From Omphiscola glabra (taxonomy: Eukaryota > Mollusca > Gastropoda > Lymnaeidae): a DNA stretch of 64,000 bases. The stretch spans positions 13,485,062 to 13,549,061 of the forward strand of contig OZ024797.1 of assembly GCA_964017045.1 (NCBI GenBank), given 5' to 3'. Below the pieces are notes generated by a model. It made no database searches and was not told the origin of the DNA. It saw nothing but the letters and a program-made list of their open reading frames with translations. Shown here piece after piece: positions 24,351 to 37,150 of this stretch (position 1 is the stretch's first letter; each line of letters begins with the position of its first letter). Position numbers and translations under genes: made by a program.

Positions 24351-27300
24351 ATGTGTGACCATCATCACCTGCGTTCCCCAGCACCAGTAGGGATAGTTGA
24401 TCATGTTAGCAGCCTATCGGAAAACTTTGCAGAGCTTGTTGAAACAGAAGATTATGCTGATATTACGCTTGTTGTTGATGGGGCTAAATTTCGCAGTCAC
24501 AAAGTAATCTTAGCAGCTCGATCAGATTTTTTCAGGTGTGTATCATTATAATTATATAAGTGTTTCCTCTGAATAATTAACTTAATCAGGCCTGCTGTAT
24601 TGTTAGACTGAGAAATGAAGACTAACTAACAAAAAAAATAGTGTTAATTATTTTTTTGCTGGTACCGGTGTTCAAATTTTTCAAATACAAAAGACATGGA
24701 AAACCTATTAACTCACCTGATCTTCACAGGGCCCTTCTGTATGGTGGCATGAAAGAGTCACAGCCAGGTACCACAGAGATTGAACTTCAAGATACACCTG
24801 CCACTGCATTTGCTTCTCTGCTTAAATACATTTATACAGGTCGCATGAACCTTATAGAGATTCAGGTATTATTTAAATAAGTTAAGATAAATCTATATTT
24901 GTGAAAACATGAACAGTTTTAAATTATTTTAAACCTTTTGTTGCAAAAAATTTATTTTAAAATGAAAGTAGCTTTATGAAATTATATAAATTTATATTTG
25001 ATAACTTTTTGTCAGCTTGTTGATTTTCTTTTGTAATATATTATCACACTAGAAAAAGTTTCACCTCATTTTATTGATATGTTCAATAGGAAGAAAATCT
25101 CTTGGATATCCTGAGCTTATCACACAGATTTGGTTTTGTTGAGCTAGAGTCAGCCATCTCTGATTATCTCAAGGCTATTCTTAATATCAGAAATGTCTGC
25201 CACATTTATGACCTGGCTAATATATACAGGTTAGTAAAACTTATATGGGATCCAATTGAAGATGCTTAATCAGTGCATTCATTTAGATTTGTTAAAAATA
25301 ACTACCATTTATAATGAATAGGAAGGACAGGGTGGCTGTGAGGCACAGTGAGGTACAAGACACTTATGGGGACAGTCTAAAGTTCAAAGTTTAGGAATTC
25401 CAAATGTCTAAACAAGCCATTGTCCCATGTTTGTGACAATGGTCTAACAATAGCTAATCAAATATAGTATGCTGATGTCCATTGTACTGGACTGTCTTGA
25501 CCAGAAGTATGTTTTGATGCAAAAAGGGCTATAATTTGCAACAAACAATATATTTTGCTTGTGGTGTGACTGCTTCCATTTCCGGCTGCTTCCTATTCCC
25601 AAGTGGTCCTCCCCCCTACTCAAAATGTTTTATATTACATATAATTCTCTATGTTTGAAAGCAAGTATGGTTCAATAGTGAGTTCGATAGCACGCAAAAT
25701 ATAATTCCCGATAGCTACCTAAATGATTTTTTAAATATAACGCAACTCCATTTGGTGCGTAATTTTTTCTTTTTTTTTTTGGAAAATGAAATAGTGTCAA
25801 TTTAAATATGGAGTAATAAATATTCGGTTTAAAAGTGGTTGGGTCATCAGAATATTAATATATTTCATGGGCGTGAAATAAAAATTGTGCAGTGACGTTT
25901 CATGGGGGGAAGGGATGTAGCAAAAATTGGGATTCTTAAATGTGCGTTACTCGACAAGCTTTGTCAAGTAACTTTATTAGATGGGACGTTCACGCATTGC
26001 TGTCGCCAATGTTTGGCGGTCTACATCTAGTAGATGGGAAGTTCACGCATTGCTGTCGCCAATGTTTGGCTGTCTATTACTATGCTATATCTAGTAGAGG
26101 GGAAGTTCACACATTGCTGTCGCCAATATTTGGCGGTCTATTACTATATCTAGTAGAGGGGAAGTTCACGCATTGCTGTTGCCAATGTTTGGCGAGCTAT
26201 AGCTAGTATTTAAGGTGTGGTCGGTTAAAGCACCTTCTTTAAAAACACTTTTATTCTCTGAGCGCTTTCTAAACCTTGATTAAATAAGATAAGATAAGAT
26301 TAAATAAGATAAGATAAGATAAGATTCTTTTATTGATCCAAAAAAAAAAAGAAATGTTTTTTTTTTATTACATTGTACATATTCATTTTCAGCATACATA
26401 TTTAAACCAAGACAACATTTTACTACGACAGCACGTCCAACACAAGACATCTGAAGTATTTCTCTGGCAAAGAAATCGGCCATCTGTTAACTTCCTTAGT
26501 GACAATAATATTAAAATCTGCATGTATACTAAGTGGTGAATTATTCCTCTGATGCAGTTTTTTATTTTCCTTTAGTTTGACATCCCTATGTAATGTCTGC
26601 AAAGACTATATGGACAGAAATGCTCAGGAAGTGCTTGGGAGCGAGAGCTTCCTGTCTCTGTCACAGGTAATTTGGATAAACAAATCCATTAGTTTTTGAC
26701 ATAGTCACTAGCACTGCCCTCAGGGACAGTCACTAGCACTGCCCTCAGCAACAGTCCCTAGCACTGCCCTCAGCAACAGTCCCTAGCACTGCCCTCAGCA
26801 ACAGTCCCTAGCACTGCCCTCAGCAACAGTCCCTAGCACTGCCCTCAGCAACAGTCCCTAGCACTGCCCTCAGCAACAGTCCCTAGCACTGCCCTCAGCA
26901 ACAGTCCCTAGCACTGCCCTCAGCAACAGTCCCTAGCACTGCCCTCAGCAACAGTCCCTAACACTGTCCTCAGCAACAGTCCCTAGCACTGCCCTCAGCA
27001 ACAGTCCCTAGCACTGTCTTCAGCAAGGCGACAGTCACTAGCACTGCCCTCAGCAACAGTCCCTACCACTGCCCTCAGCAACAGTCCCTAACACTGTCCT
27101 CAGCAACAGTCCCTAGCACTGTCCTCGGCAACAGTCCCTAGCACTGCCCTCAGCAACAGTCCCTAGCACTGCCCTCAGCAGCAGTCCCTAGCACTGTCTT
27201 CAACAACAGTCCCTAGCACTGTCTTCAACAACAGTCCCTAGCACTGCCCTCAGCAACAGTCCCTAACACTGTCCTCAGCAACAGTCCCTAGCACTGTCCT

Positions 27301-30300
27301 CGGCAACAGTCCCTAGCACTGTCTTCAGCAAGGCGACAGTCACTAGCACTGCCCTCAGCAACAGTCCCTAGCACTGCCCTCAGCAACAGTCCCTAACACT
27401 GTCCTCAGCAACAGTCCCTAGCACTGTCCTCGGCAACAGTCCCTAGCACTGCCCTCGGCAACAGTCCCTAGCACTGTCCTCGGCAACAGTCCCTAGCACT
27501 GCCCTCAGCAACAGTTCCTAGCACTGCCCTCAGCAGCAGTTCCTAGCACTGTCTTCAACAACAGTCCCTAGCACTGTCTTCAACAAGAGGTTAATCTAAA
27601 AAGAAAATAAGCAACTGAAAGTAAATAAAAAAGGCTGTGATCAAACTCATTACATCTTCACCTAATTGAATGTCTTTAAAGCTTACAAAAATTTATAAAT
27701 ACATCTAACCGTTGTGTAGTGAACAATGATAACATTGATAAAAAATTTAGTGAGGTTTGAATTTATTACAGATAGAATGACTGTTTGATTGCCTACACCA
27801 GCTGGCATGACTGTTAGATTGCCTGACCCAGCTGGCATGACTGTTAGATTGCCTGCCCCAGCTGGCATGCTGATCTTTTCACTACTATGTCATTGTTTGG
27901 AAAGCAAATTTTGTTATCAACATTTTCTTACTTCAACACTTCATGCTATATTTTTTATACTTAAAGGCTTCCATGCGAGACCTCATCTCAAGAGATTCAT
28001 TCTGTGCTCCAGAGATTGAGATTTTTCGTGCCGTTTGTAACTGGGCAGAGCACAACAAGGGACAAGACCCCACTCCTATCCTTGAGGTTGTCAGGCTGCA
28101 GTTGATGGAAATGCATGAGCTCCTGAATGTGGTGCGAGACACTGGTCTTGTCTCCTCAGATTCCATCCTCGATGCAATCAAAATTCAAACAGAGAGCAGA
28201 GACATGGATCTGAAATATAGGGGCTTTCAAGGTGAGCTGCATTCCTTTTAAACTAGTCTGACCTAATTTATCTAGGTGGTATCAGAGATTAACCAAGACT
28301 CCTACTTCTAGTTCTTCTTTTAGCATTTTTTGTTAAGTGCGTGAAAACTTTTTTTTTTCCCCCATGAAGTATTATCTAGTTATCTTTTACATAATGTGCA
28401 CAAGGCTGCCAATAAAAATTTCTTAAGCATTCATGAACTTTTATATATAGTATTTAGTTATATGTACTTTGTTATCTTATCATTCTTTATTCCCCTTTAA
28501 AGCTCTAATGGATCTTCTAGAATTATACTTTGACAAACTGATTAACAGTTTGTAAATCGGTTTGAAAATCTAGCCTGTCTCTGTTGTACATCACCGGCTT
28601 TAACACAGTCAATTATCATATACTATCCCAACATTTCAGTGTTGGAAGAGAATGTTGCCACCATTCGTCTAGGTGCAACCGTCATCCGTGGTGAGATGAA
28701 GACAGCATTGCTAGATGGGGACACACAGAATTATGATCTTGATCGTGGGTTTACTAGGCATCCCATCGATGGCAACAATGGGCATGGGATTGTTATCAAG
28801 CTGGGACAGCCATACATCATCAACACAATCAAACTGCTGTTATGGGACAAAGATATGAGGTAGGCTGCAGCTTGGCACACTTAAGAGACATATACAATTA
28901 TTTTCAGTTTTTTTTTAATTTACATATCAAAGCACTGAGGTAACATATCAAAGCACTGAGGTAACATATCAAAGCACTGAGGTAACTTATCAAAGCACTG
29001 AGGTAACATATCAAAGCACTGAGGTAACACAAAGCACTGAGGTAAGCTAGGCTGGCCAAACAGTTTGTACTTATGAACATACTTAAATGAAAGACCAACA
29101 CATATATGTGTAAATACCATACAAATTTACCTTTTAAGAAGTTATATTTTAGAGTATGGCTATACATTAAACAATCTGATAAACCAGTTGTAAAAATGAC
29201 TTGAACTAATAGTTATTTTTTTTTACTTTCTGTCCTGCATTTGAAGTACCAGTAACAAATGATTCACCATTTTGTTTTGCATAGTTCATAATAGATGAAT
29301 GTTATAACTTTTAGGTCATATTCATACTATGTTGAAATCTCCATGGATGACAAAGACTATGATAGAGTAATTGACCACACAAGCTATCTGTGCAGGTCAT
29401 GGCAAAAACTTCACTTTCCTTCAAGAGTTGTCAAGTAGGTTTTTTCTTTGAAATTGTTCCGCATCAAAGTTACTTCTGTTTTTTTATTCTTATAATAACC
29501 GCCTTTGATCCCATGGGTTGTGTCCATTCCTGATAATTGGGGGATTATAGGAAACATATTTTAATTTTGTTTCATGTTTGTTTATTTTTAAATGTATTAA
29601 ATACAATGTTAGATGATGCTAATCAAGATGAGTATTGCAGGAGGAAATTGACACAAATTGTTTGTATGCACCACTAAATCTTTCTTACAAAGTGGCTATT
29701 CGCAACCGGGTACCAGAAGTGAGAAGTTGGGATTAAAAGACTATTTAAAATATTATTGCTGGGTTTGTAAGACAGAATGAGGTATCAAATGAAAGATAGT
29801 TGAATGGACTATACGTTTGTAAACTTAATTCTTCAGTTTAACTAAAATAAACTACCACAAGTGACATCCGAATAGCATTTAGTCAAAATGGACCCGGACA
29901 TGCAGCGCCACCATTCGCACCCGGGTCCCATTATACTCAATGATACAATCTTTTTCACAACGGACACAACCTTTTTCTCAACTGACACAACCTTTTTCTC
30001 AACTGACATAACCTTCTTTTCACTAAAACTCTTATTAATTATATCTTCACAATGAAGAGAATATTTCCTTTGTAAAAATTAATAAGTGATAATAATACAA
30101 ATTAGATCCTTACTTCCATTGTTATCTACTTTTGATTAACTTGCCCCATAACCAACTTCACTGGTCAACTTCAGAACTGTGAAATTCATCTGCACAATTG
30201 GTGAACCTTATTTTAACTGTCCAAATGCAATTGCAGGTTTATCAAAGTTGTTGGTACGCACAATACGGTCAACAGGGTTTTTCATTTGGTTTCATTTGAA

Positions 30301-33300
30301 TGTTACTATTCTAGTCGTCCCTTTCACCTGGATAGAGGCTTGGTTGGTAAGTGTGGACCAAATATCACTTACTAACTTGATCTTTAGACTGATTCCAATT
30401 TAGCCTGTTATTTCTGTGGTGTATTGATTTTTGTTATTATGTTCCCACCGATTTATCCAAATTTTTGCTTCTGATATGTAAAACCCGTGCTTCAGCTATA
30501 CTTTTTAATCTGCAGTTCCAACAGAGAATGTTGCTACAATAAAAAACAGTGCACTTGTCATTGAAGGAGTTTCAAGAACACGAAATGCACTCATCAATGG
30601 GAACACCAGAAGTTATGACTGGGACTCTGGCTACACGTGTCATCAGCTGGGTAGTGGCGCCATCTGCATTCAACTAGCACAGCCCTACATACTGTCAACA
30701 ATGAGGTGAGACTCACCGCTGACATTGGTGGGAAACTTAAAACTTTTTTTTTTTTTTAACGATGGAAGACTTATTGACAGTAAATAAGTGTTGTTGTAAA
30801 TTAATATAGAGCCGTGTGGTGGGTGTGGTGCCGTGTGGTGGTGTGGTGGCGTAGCTGACAGTTTAAATAAACAAACAATCAAAAGCAGGCCTGAGACCTA
30901 GAGATTTTATTCTTGAGGTACAACCCATTTAACGGACAGTAAAATCTCTCACAAGTCAGCCGACGACGGGAAATCCCCGTTCTCACACTCAATCCAGTGT
31001 ACACACACAGTAACACAGCTCACTACTGGACCACAGCTCATTAAGTACAAGGTCCCCGGGCTTAAATTTCACCTGGCTTATGTAGTCACAATTTGTGTCC
31101 CCAGTCAAGGAGCTGTTTACCAGTTCCCCGTGGGACAGGCATACTCAGCTCATTGAAATCTTGAGCACGCCTGAAAGAAAACCTCGTGCCACAAGAGCAT
31201 GTTTTCTTTTCCCCATAGGTGGCACCCAGCCACATATAAATAAAATGATACATATATCCCGTTACAAAAAGTGGCACATTGCCACAAATGTAAGGCAATC
31301 AATGTCTTCAATCCTATCAAAATACAGTGGAACCTTGCATAACTAGCTTAAAATGTTCCAAGACTTTACTGTCTCTTTGTTCTGTGGAAATGTAGAGATT
31401 GTTGATTTCACCAACTATATGGTATTGATTGGTGATGGCGGAAAAATGAATACGATTAATGTCTTCAATCCTATCAAAATACAGTGGAACCTTGCATGCA
31501 TAACCAGCTTAATTTGTCCTTTAGAAATGTAGAGATTGTTGATTTCACCAACTATATGGTATTGATTGGTGATGGCGGAAACATGAAGACGATTATCATG
31601 TTTAAATATAATTTATTTCATTACTTCCATGATTCCCATTAATAACACTTTACTTTTTATGCACCATAATGAGGGATAACATAAACAAGTGGAAAAGTAA
31701 CAAAAATTAGTGCTTTTTTAACATAGCACTCGGACAATTTATGCTCACTGCAAATGTGCCAAAGCCCTACTGAACCGGTGGAATTTTGTGTCCAGAAGTA
31801 TGCGTATGTTCGTTCCTTGAAGAATGGTTCATTAACCGAAATGAAAATAGTTCACAAAGTTTGTTTGTTAACCGATTTTTTCATTAACTGGGGCGTTCAT
31901 TATCCGAGGCTCTACTGTAAATGTTTTATGTTAAGAATAAGATTTGTTTTTTGTTTTTTTAATTTACACAGTGGCTGACATTGTGCTGGTTAATTTCCAA
32001 TCTCAGGTTACTCTTGTGGGACTGTGATGACAGGAGCTACAGCTTCTACATTGAGGTTTCTACTGACCAGCTGAAATGGACCCAGATTGTAGACAAGCAC
32101 CACGAAGCTTGCAAGTGAGTTTCCCAGCAGACAAAAAGTTCTTTTAATGTTCATGTATCTAGGCCAGATTGCTAGAGCTTAAATTTTCTACTTGTTTACG
32201 CTTGTATGTACATAATCTTTTCTGCCAACCTCCTAACCCAGCGGTTCTCAACCTGTGGGTCGCGACCCCTTTGGGGGGTCGAACGACCCTTTCCCTGGGG
32301 TCGCCTAATACCATCGGAAAACACATGTACTATACAGTTATGAAGTAGCAACGAAATTACTTTTGTGTTTGGGGGTCGCCACAACATGTTGAACTGTGTT
32401 AAGGGGTCGCGGCATTAGGAAGGTTGAGAACCACTGCCCTAACTCCATCTGGGTGGCCACCAATTGTCTAGGTCATCATTTCCCCAACAATAATTCTTCT
32501 TGTGGTTTTTAAGTTGAAACTGCCTGTTTTTTTTGTGAGTTAAAATGTGTTTGTTATCACACCATTTGTTAGTTAAAATGTGTTTGTTATCACACCATTT
32601 GTTAGTTAAAATGTGTTTGTTATCACACCATTTGTTAGTTAAAATGTGTTTGTTATCACACCATTTGTTAGTTAAAATGTGTTTGTTATCACACCATTTG
32701 TTAGTTAAAAATGTGTTTGCTATCACACCATTTGTTAGTTAAAAATTTGTTTGTTATCACACCATTTGTTAGTTAAAAAGTGAATAATTTAACATTTGTT
32801 TACATTATTCTTATCACAAATATAAGTAGGAAAAAAAAGTATCTTCTTTTTTTTTTTCCCCCCACCTGTCCCAGGTCATGGCAGACTTTTGCTTTTGATC
32901 CATTGCCTGTTACCTTTATTCGAATAGTGGGTACTCACAATACTGCAAATGAGGTAAGCTTCGTTAGTTTAAGATAGTTCCTCATGTTTAATGTATGTTA
33001 GTGAACCAAGCTTAAAAATTTAGCCGTTCTATTAAAATTTCTATGTCGCCACAAAAGTTGGTAAATCTTGCAAGTTTTATCATATATGGTCTCATGTAAT
33101 TTAAACCATACATTTTTTTTTAAAGGTTTTTCATTGTGTACACTTTGAAAGCCCAGCTGACACTGCAGTGGGGAACCTGATCAACAGTGTGGCAACAGTC
33201 AGCGGTCCTCCCAACAGCCCCCGTCTTGGGCAAGTTCAACAAGGGCCGGCGTATCCTATCCTTGATATGGAGAGGGGCCAGTCTGTGAGTGGAAGCAGCA

Positions 33301-33530
33301 GTACCAGCAGCCTCAGCGAAAGTCACCTCAACGCCGCACAGGGGGCCATCAATGTCCCTCCTTACTATGGGCCACCTCCTTTGTTGCACTCACAGCAACA
33401 GCAGCCTCACTTCCTCCAGCCCTCCCCGCCACAGGGCCTTGGGGATCCCCTCCAGCCGATGGGTCATTATGCAGGGCACATGCTACAACAGCAGGATGTC
33501 CCAGAAGCTGATAGAGTGGACACTCACTGA
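24351..33530 (+). CDS. BTBD9: BTBD9 (BTB/POZ domain-containing protein 9), complete, twelve coding exons
   Basis: Coding exons are 24351-24535, 24730-24865, 25090-25229, 26576-26666, 27967-28231, 28640-28859, 29315-29434, 30237-30346, 30516-30705, 32007-32114, 32875-32953 and 33126-33530. All junctions are GT/AG with matching phases, giving 682 residues. Domains are BTB (about 20-125; DYADITLVVDGAKFRSHKVI, ILAARSDFFR), BACK (about 150-240) and two discoidin (F5/8C)-like repeats starting near 273 (VLEENVATIRLG) and 423 (VPTENVATIKNS), each with a VGTHNT signature. The tail from about 556 is Ser-, Pro- and Gln-rich. BTBD9 is a predicted Cul3-ligase adaptor linked to iron and dopamine balance; human variants associate with restless legs syndrome. 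The ATG at 24351 is chosen because the codon before it is GTG, preceded in frame by a TAG at 24345-24347. Confidence 0.96.
25640..26215. repeat. Interspersed repeat copy A, ending in a four-unit tandem (BTBD9 intron 3)
   Basis: It matches 38885-39475 in the same orientation over several hundred bases; shared strings include AAGTATGGTTCAATA, CGCAAAATATAATTCCCGAT and CATGGGCGTGAAATAAAA. At its right end a 50-60 bp segment (AAGTTCACGCATTGCTGTCG, then CCAATGTTTGGCG) is repeated four times at about 25980-26210, while the sister copy has it once. Confidence 0.8.
26281..26420 (-). mobile_element. LINE 3' tail with AAGAT/ATCTT repeats
   Basis: AAGATAAGATAAGAT followed by TCTTTTATTGATCC. Read on the minus strand this is GGATCAATAAAAGA plus (ATCTT)n, a common tail of L2/CR1-like LINEs in invertebrates. 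The element may extend right toward 26570, close to the BTBD9 exon at 26576. No coding part was recognised. Confidence 0.5.
26702..27590. repeat. Minisatellite, 25-bp unit, about 35 copies (BTBD9 intron 4)
   Basis: The consensus GCAACAGTCCCTAGCACTGC plus CCTCA repeats every 25 bp. Variant blocks (GTCTTCAACAACAG, and GTCTTCAGCAAGGCGACAG at 27017 and 27321) recur as higher-order groups. It begins 35 bp after the splice donor of the exon ending at 26666. Confidence 0.93.
27774..27868. repeat. Tandem repeat, 30-bp unit, about 3 copies
   Basis: CCAGCTGGCATGACTGTTAG recurs every 30 bp, about 100 bp before the BTBD9 exon at 27967. Confidence 0.88.
28922..29045. repeat. Tandem repeat, 21-bp unit, about 6 copies
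   Basis: ACATATCAAAGCACTGAGGT plus A repeats at 28922, 28943, 28964 and on, within the BTBD9 intron after the exon ending at 28859. Each unit holds GAGGTAAC, a donor-like string. Confidence 0.9.
31325..31917. mobile_element. Probable Tigger/pogo-like element flanked by TA (BTBD9 intron)
   Basis: The left end is CAGTGGAACCTTGCATAAC. The reverse complement of the right end is CAGTAGAGCCTCGGATAATG. Both ends are preceded by TA on their outer side (31323-31324 and 31918-31919). A roughly 150-bp internal direct duplication repeats the left end (31300-31440 against 31455-31590). It is non-coding. The pogo/Tigger assignment rests on the end sequence and TA target. Confidence 0.55.
32239..32436. mobile_element. 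SPIN-like non-autonomous hAT element
   Basis: A 198-bp element. The left end is CAGCGGTTCTCAACCTGTGG and the reverse complement of the right end is CAGTGGTTCTCAACCTTCC. Internal blocks GGGTCGCGACCCC, GTCGAACGACCC, TATGAAGTAGCAACGA and GGGTCGCGGCATTAG match the SPIN family as I know it from vertebrates. The 8-bp flanks TCCTAACC (32231-32238) and CCCTAACT (32437-32444) agree at six of eight positions. It lies between the BTBD9 exons ending at 32114 and starting at 32875. The family identity is from memory. Confidence 0.85.
32538..32779. repeat. Tandem repeat, 33-bp unit, about 7 copies
   Basis: ATGTGTTTGTTATCACACCA then TTTGTTAGTTAAA repeats every 33 bp with rare changes, 96 bp before the BTBD9 acceptor at 32874. 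The in-frame unit makes open frames on both strands that are not genes. Confidence 0.92.
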
Positions 33531-36500
33531 AGACTGCTGAAATATTTGGAGACAAGTGTTTGCGATCCTCAATAGTTAACTACAAGTTTCTGTTTCATAT
33601 GAGAATTATTGCCTTAGTAATCATCACATTACAGTTACAGAAGTCAGGAGATTTTATCACCCACCTCATAAACAAGAAAATACTTGTTTTCTTTTGTTTA
33701 ATTTTATTGATTTTATTATTTTAAATTTTTGTTTAACTGGTAACTCTTTTAAGCTTGGTGTTTTGCAGGTAATTTTTATTTATTTTTGCTAGAATAGTTA
33801 AAGGGGTGGGGAGGTTGTCTTAGAATTTCAATAGAGTAACTCCAACACAGCAATGTTGGCAGGTTAAGATCACACTCCAGGTCCAAAACTTTTACAAAAA
33901 ATGTTATAAGCTAAGTACACTTCCACCCGAGCTTGAGGAGGGTTTTTAACGCTGTCATTTACAAATGATGTTTGTAAAATTGAAAGTTTTTATAAACTTT
34001 ATCTGTCTCATGGGAACCAGCCCCCACCCCCGCAAACCCTTACCGTTTTCAAAAGTTAAAGCAAACGGTGAAACTTTATACTTGGTACCGGTACTGTTGA
34101 AACGAAACCGGAGATGAAAGTGACAGGTTGTGCCAGTATGGGCTTTGAAACACTTTAGACCAGTGCTTCCCAAAGTTGTGGAGCGGCAACACAAAACCTC
34201 ACATAGCCGGTCTGCAAAACAAGAGCCAAAAACTCGTAAAAATAATTTAAATGTTTCCGAGCGTCAGTTTCGTTTGAAAGCAGCTTTCAAAAACAAGACT
34301 GTCTTGTGCACAAAACATAACATCAACAATTTTTAGGGATTTTTTTTTTCATCAAGCATTTTCTTTTATATTCCTATTGAGATTTAAGTTATAAATATAT
34401 TTTTAAAAGCTGCTATTGAAGTTTTTTTTGTTGTTTTTAACAGCCATATCAAAAACAAGACTTATATCACCCAGCATTAAATTTAAATGGTAATACACAG
34501 TTACAGAGTCCTATTGAATTGGCTGGTCAGGGAGTAGAGATTATTTTATGACATATTTAAGGTCAGAAAAACAAAAATTAATTGTCAAACCTTTGCACCA
34601 GTCACTGGTGCAGAGGGAAATGTGTCCGCAGGTGCCCCCATACTTGAAAGTTTTGGAATCATTGATGTATACTTTATTCATAATGCATATATAGAGGATA
34701 GGGACATCCTTGATTGTATAACAATAAAATATATTGAACTTCTAGTTTTGATTAGGGTCTAGGACTTGGATCCATGTACGGTACTTGAATGAAATATAAA
34801 TAAAATTGTTTTTTGAAGATGGTTAAAATCTAGTAGAAAATATGTGATCTTCAGTGTTAAATTGCATATAATAACTATTGTATACCAACTACTGCTTTTG
34901 ATATTATTCATGTACTGTAACAAGTTAATAACTGTAACACTCTGAATGCACTACGTTGCATGTTAACATAACCTTGTGTTAGCACTAATATCTACTATGA
35001 AGCAATTCCTGCATTGTAATCGACCAGTACATTTGCTTTAATCAATGAAGTGTTTGCAACTGTTAAATGTGTGGCCACAAAGTTATTTTGTATATTTATG
35101 GAAATGGGTAGGAGCAATATCTCAGTTGGTCACAATTTGTTTTTATATTTAATTGGGCCAAATAACGAGTTGGGAAGAGAAGATCCTAACTGTTGGGCTA
35201 AATATTATTTAAAACTGACCAAGTGTGCCAGTAACAGAATGGTCTGACGTTGTGTATTAGAAATGTGATATGGGCTCCCACACTGGATGAATGTTGGTGC
35301 CAGTCTGGCATCAGTCAGTGCGGGTTGAGATGAAGGGGAGAGAAGGCTGTCGATGTTGTACATTAAAACTGTGGTTCGGTTGACTGTGATATGAGCATTG
35401 ATACATGATATTGTTCTAGTGAGCCGACTGGCCTTATTTATTTACAATATTATTTAATTTTTGCATTTTTCAATCTTTTTGTCAGATGAAAACATCCAAA
35501 TATCAGAGAATGTAATCCCAAGCTGCTTTTTGCTCTCATTGTCCTCATAGAATTACATACAACTCGCTTTTTTTGCAATTTTAGTTCTTAATGTCAGCTT
35601 TATTTCCAATTTTAAAACTGTTCTGGTTATTTCAAGTTTAAAAAGTCAGGTTTTTTCTTATATCATAATCTTTGAATTTATACCTTATGTTTATTCCTTT
35701 CTTTCTTAGTGATCTTACTGGGATAGTTTTAGAATTCCTATTTAACACTTTAGATGGTTACGAGTAAGATATGGGGAAAGTTTGTGGACAAATGTATAGA
35801 TTTTTAAATCTATCTACAAAAAAAAACTCTGTTAACGTGTGTGTGTGTGTGGGGGGGGGGGGGGATGTTAGAACTTGAATAGTGAGGTGTGTAGAATCAT
35901 TTAAAATGAAACGTTAAACCAGACATTTGTACAGATAACCAATGCTGGAGCCATGTATAATCAAACAGCGCTGCCCCCAACTATGTGTAAATTATCATAA
36001 ATGTAGACTAGTAGAATTTTGAAATCCTACATCACATTATTCACATGTACACCCCATGTTACAGCTGAGCCTTCTGATAATATATAAATTGATGTTTTTA
36101 ATCCTGGTTGTTACTGATATGATGCATATAGAAATCATCAGACCCTTGTTGCACAACATTGTTCTGTACCTAAGTTCTACCATTATTCAGATTCCAGTGG
36201 CTGTCCGACCACTACAGCAGGCCATCATGATCTCTGTAACATCTCCCAACAGCATTTTTCTTTCATGTGGGTTTAGATTTAGTCAGTTCCAGGGGGAAAA
36301 TGTATTCCTAGTAAAAATGGGGTGTAGATGGTTGCATTTACCAGTCTGATATGATACATTTTAACAGTGTTCATCTTTGGCTCATTTGAAATTAAGACCT
36401 TTATTAAAATATTTTAAAAAACTAGATACAGGTGACCAAACAAGTGAAAAAATTTTATTTTACATTATTTTTTCAAAACTGTTGTGAAAATATGTAGCAA

Positions 36501-37150
36501 AGTCTGAATATTACAAATGTAGGCAGTCAGTGGGTGTCTTCAAGTTCAAGAGGAAATAAATCTGATCTTACCCCTTTGGATTTCACATTATACCTTAATG
36601 TTCTATTAATTTATCTCTAAATCCTCTGGTATATTAGTCAAGGCAACTTCCTTTTCTTTATCTTTATTTCTTTTGTTTTTGCTAATTCATTCTTAAAAGT
36701 TATTAATTTTTTAACATTAGGTCACATCTAAAATTAACGTTTTTAAATTATTATGATTGGAAAATTTGTAAAAGGAAAAAAAAAAGTATATCTCAGTAAT
36801 TTTAATGGGTCATTTCCATTTCCAGTATTTAAAAAAAATAAACCAAATTACTAGTACTTGTAACAACCTTATTGTTGCAACTGTTACAAATGTCCCAATG
36901 GCTGGAGATTTAATCTAAATTTTCTATCCTTTGGATATGGCCATCTAAACCTAGTCATAAAGATATAATTTGTTTTACCCATGAGATTTACAGTTCATAT
37001 TGGGATCAGTCTTTTACAAACATATCCACTTGCCCCTCCAGTGTGTGCACTGATGGCATTGACAAGATAAGATTGCTGTAGCTATTGATCATCTGCTTGT
37101 TATGGTCTATTCAATTAAATTCAAATGATTTTGTAAAATAAAAAGCATTT
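33531..37150 (+). other. Probable BTBD9 3' UTR and downstream sequence
   Basis: No coding similarity follows the stop. AATAAA-type signals occur, for example near 34725. There is a GT-plus-G run at 35839-35865. A single hAT-like end (CAGTGCTTCCCAAA at 34153) has no partner. How far the transcript runs cannot be told from sequence alone. Confidence 0.35.

Noticed and set aside
26702..27590. CRISPR-like regular repeats
   Set aside because: Units are directly abutting with no unique spacers, and the genome is eukaryotic; this is a minisatellite. The same holds for the arrays at 5.0, 15.1, 41.6, 46.4 and 59.8 kb.
33289..33555. Alternative open frames over the last BTBD9 exon
   Set aside because: They are out-of-frame shadows of the Ser/Pro/Gln-rich C-terminal tail; the spliced frame joins to the discoidin domain with the correct phase.
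34153..34340. hAT-like terminus CAGTGCTTCCCAAA
   Set aside because: No inverted partner or target duplication was found nearby.
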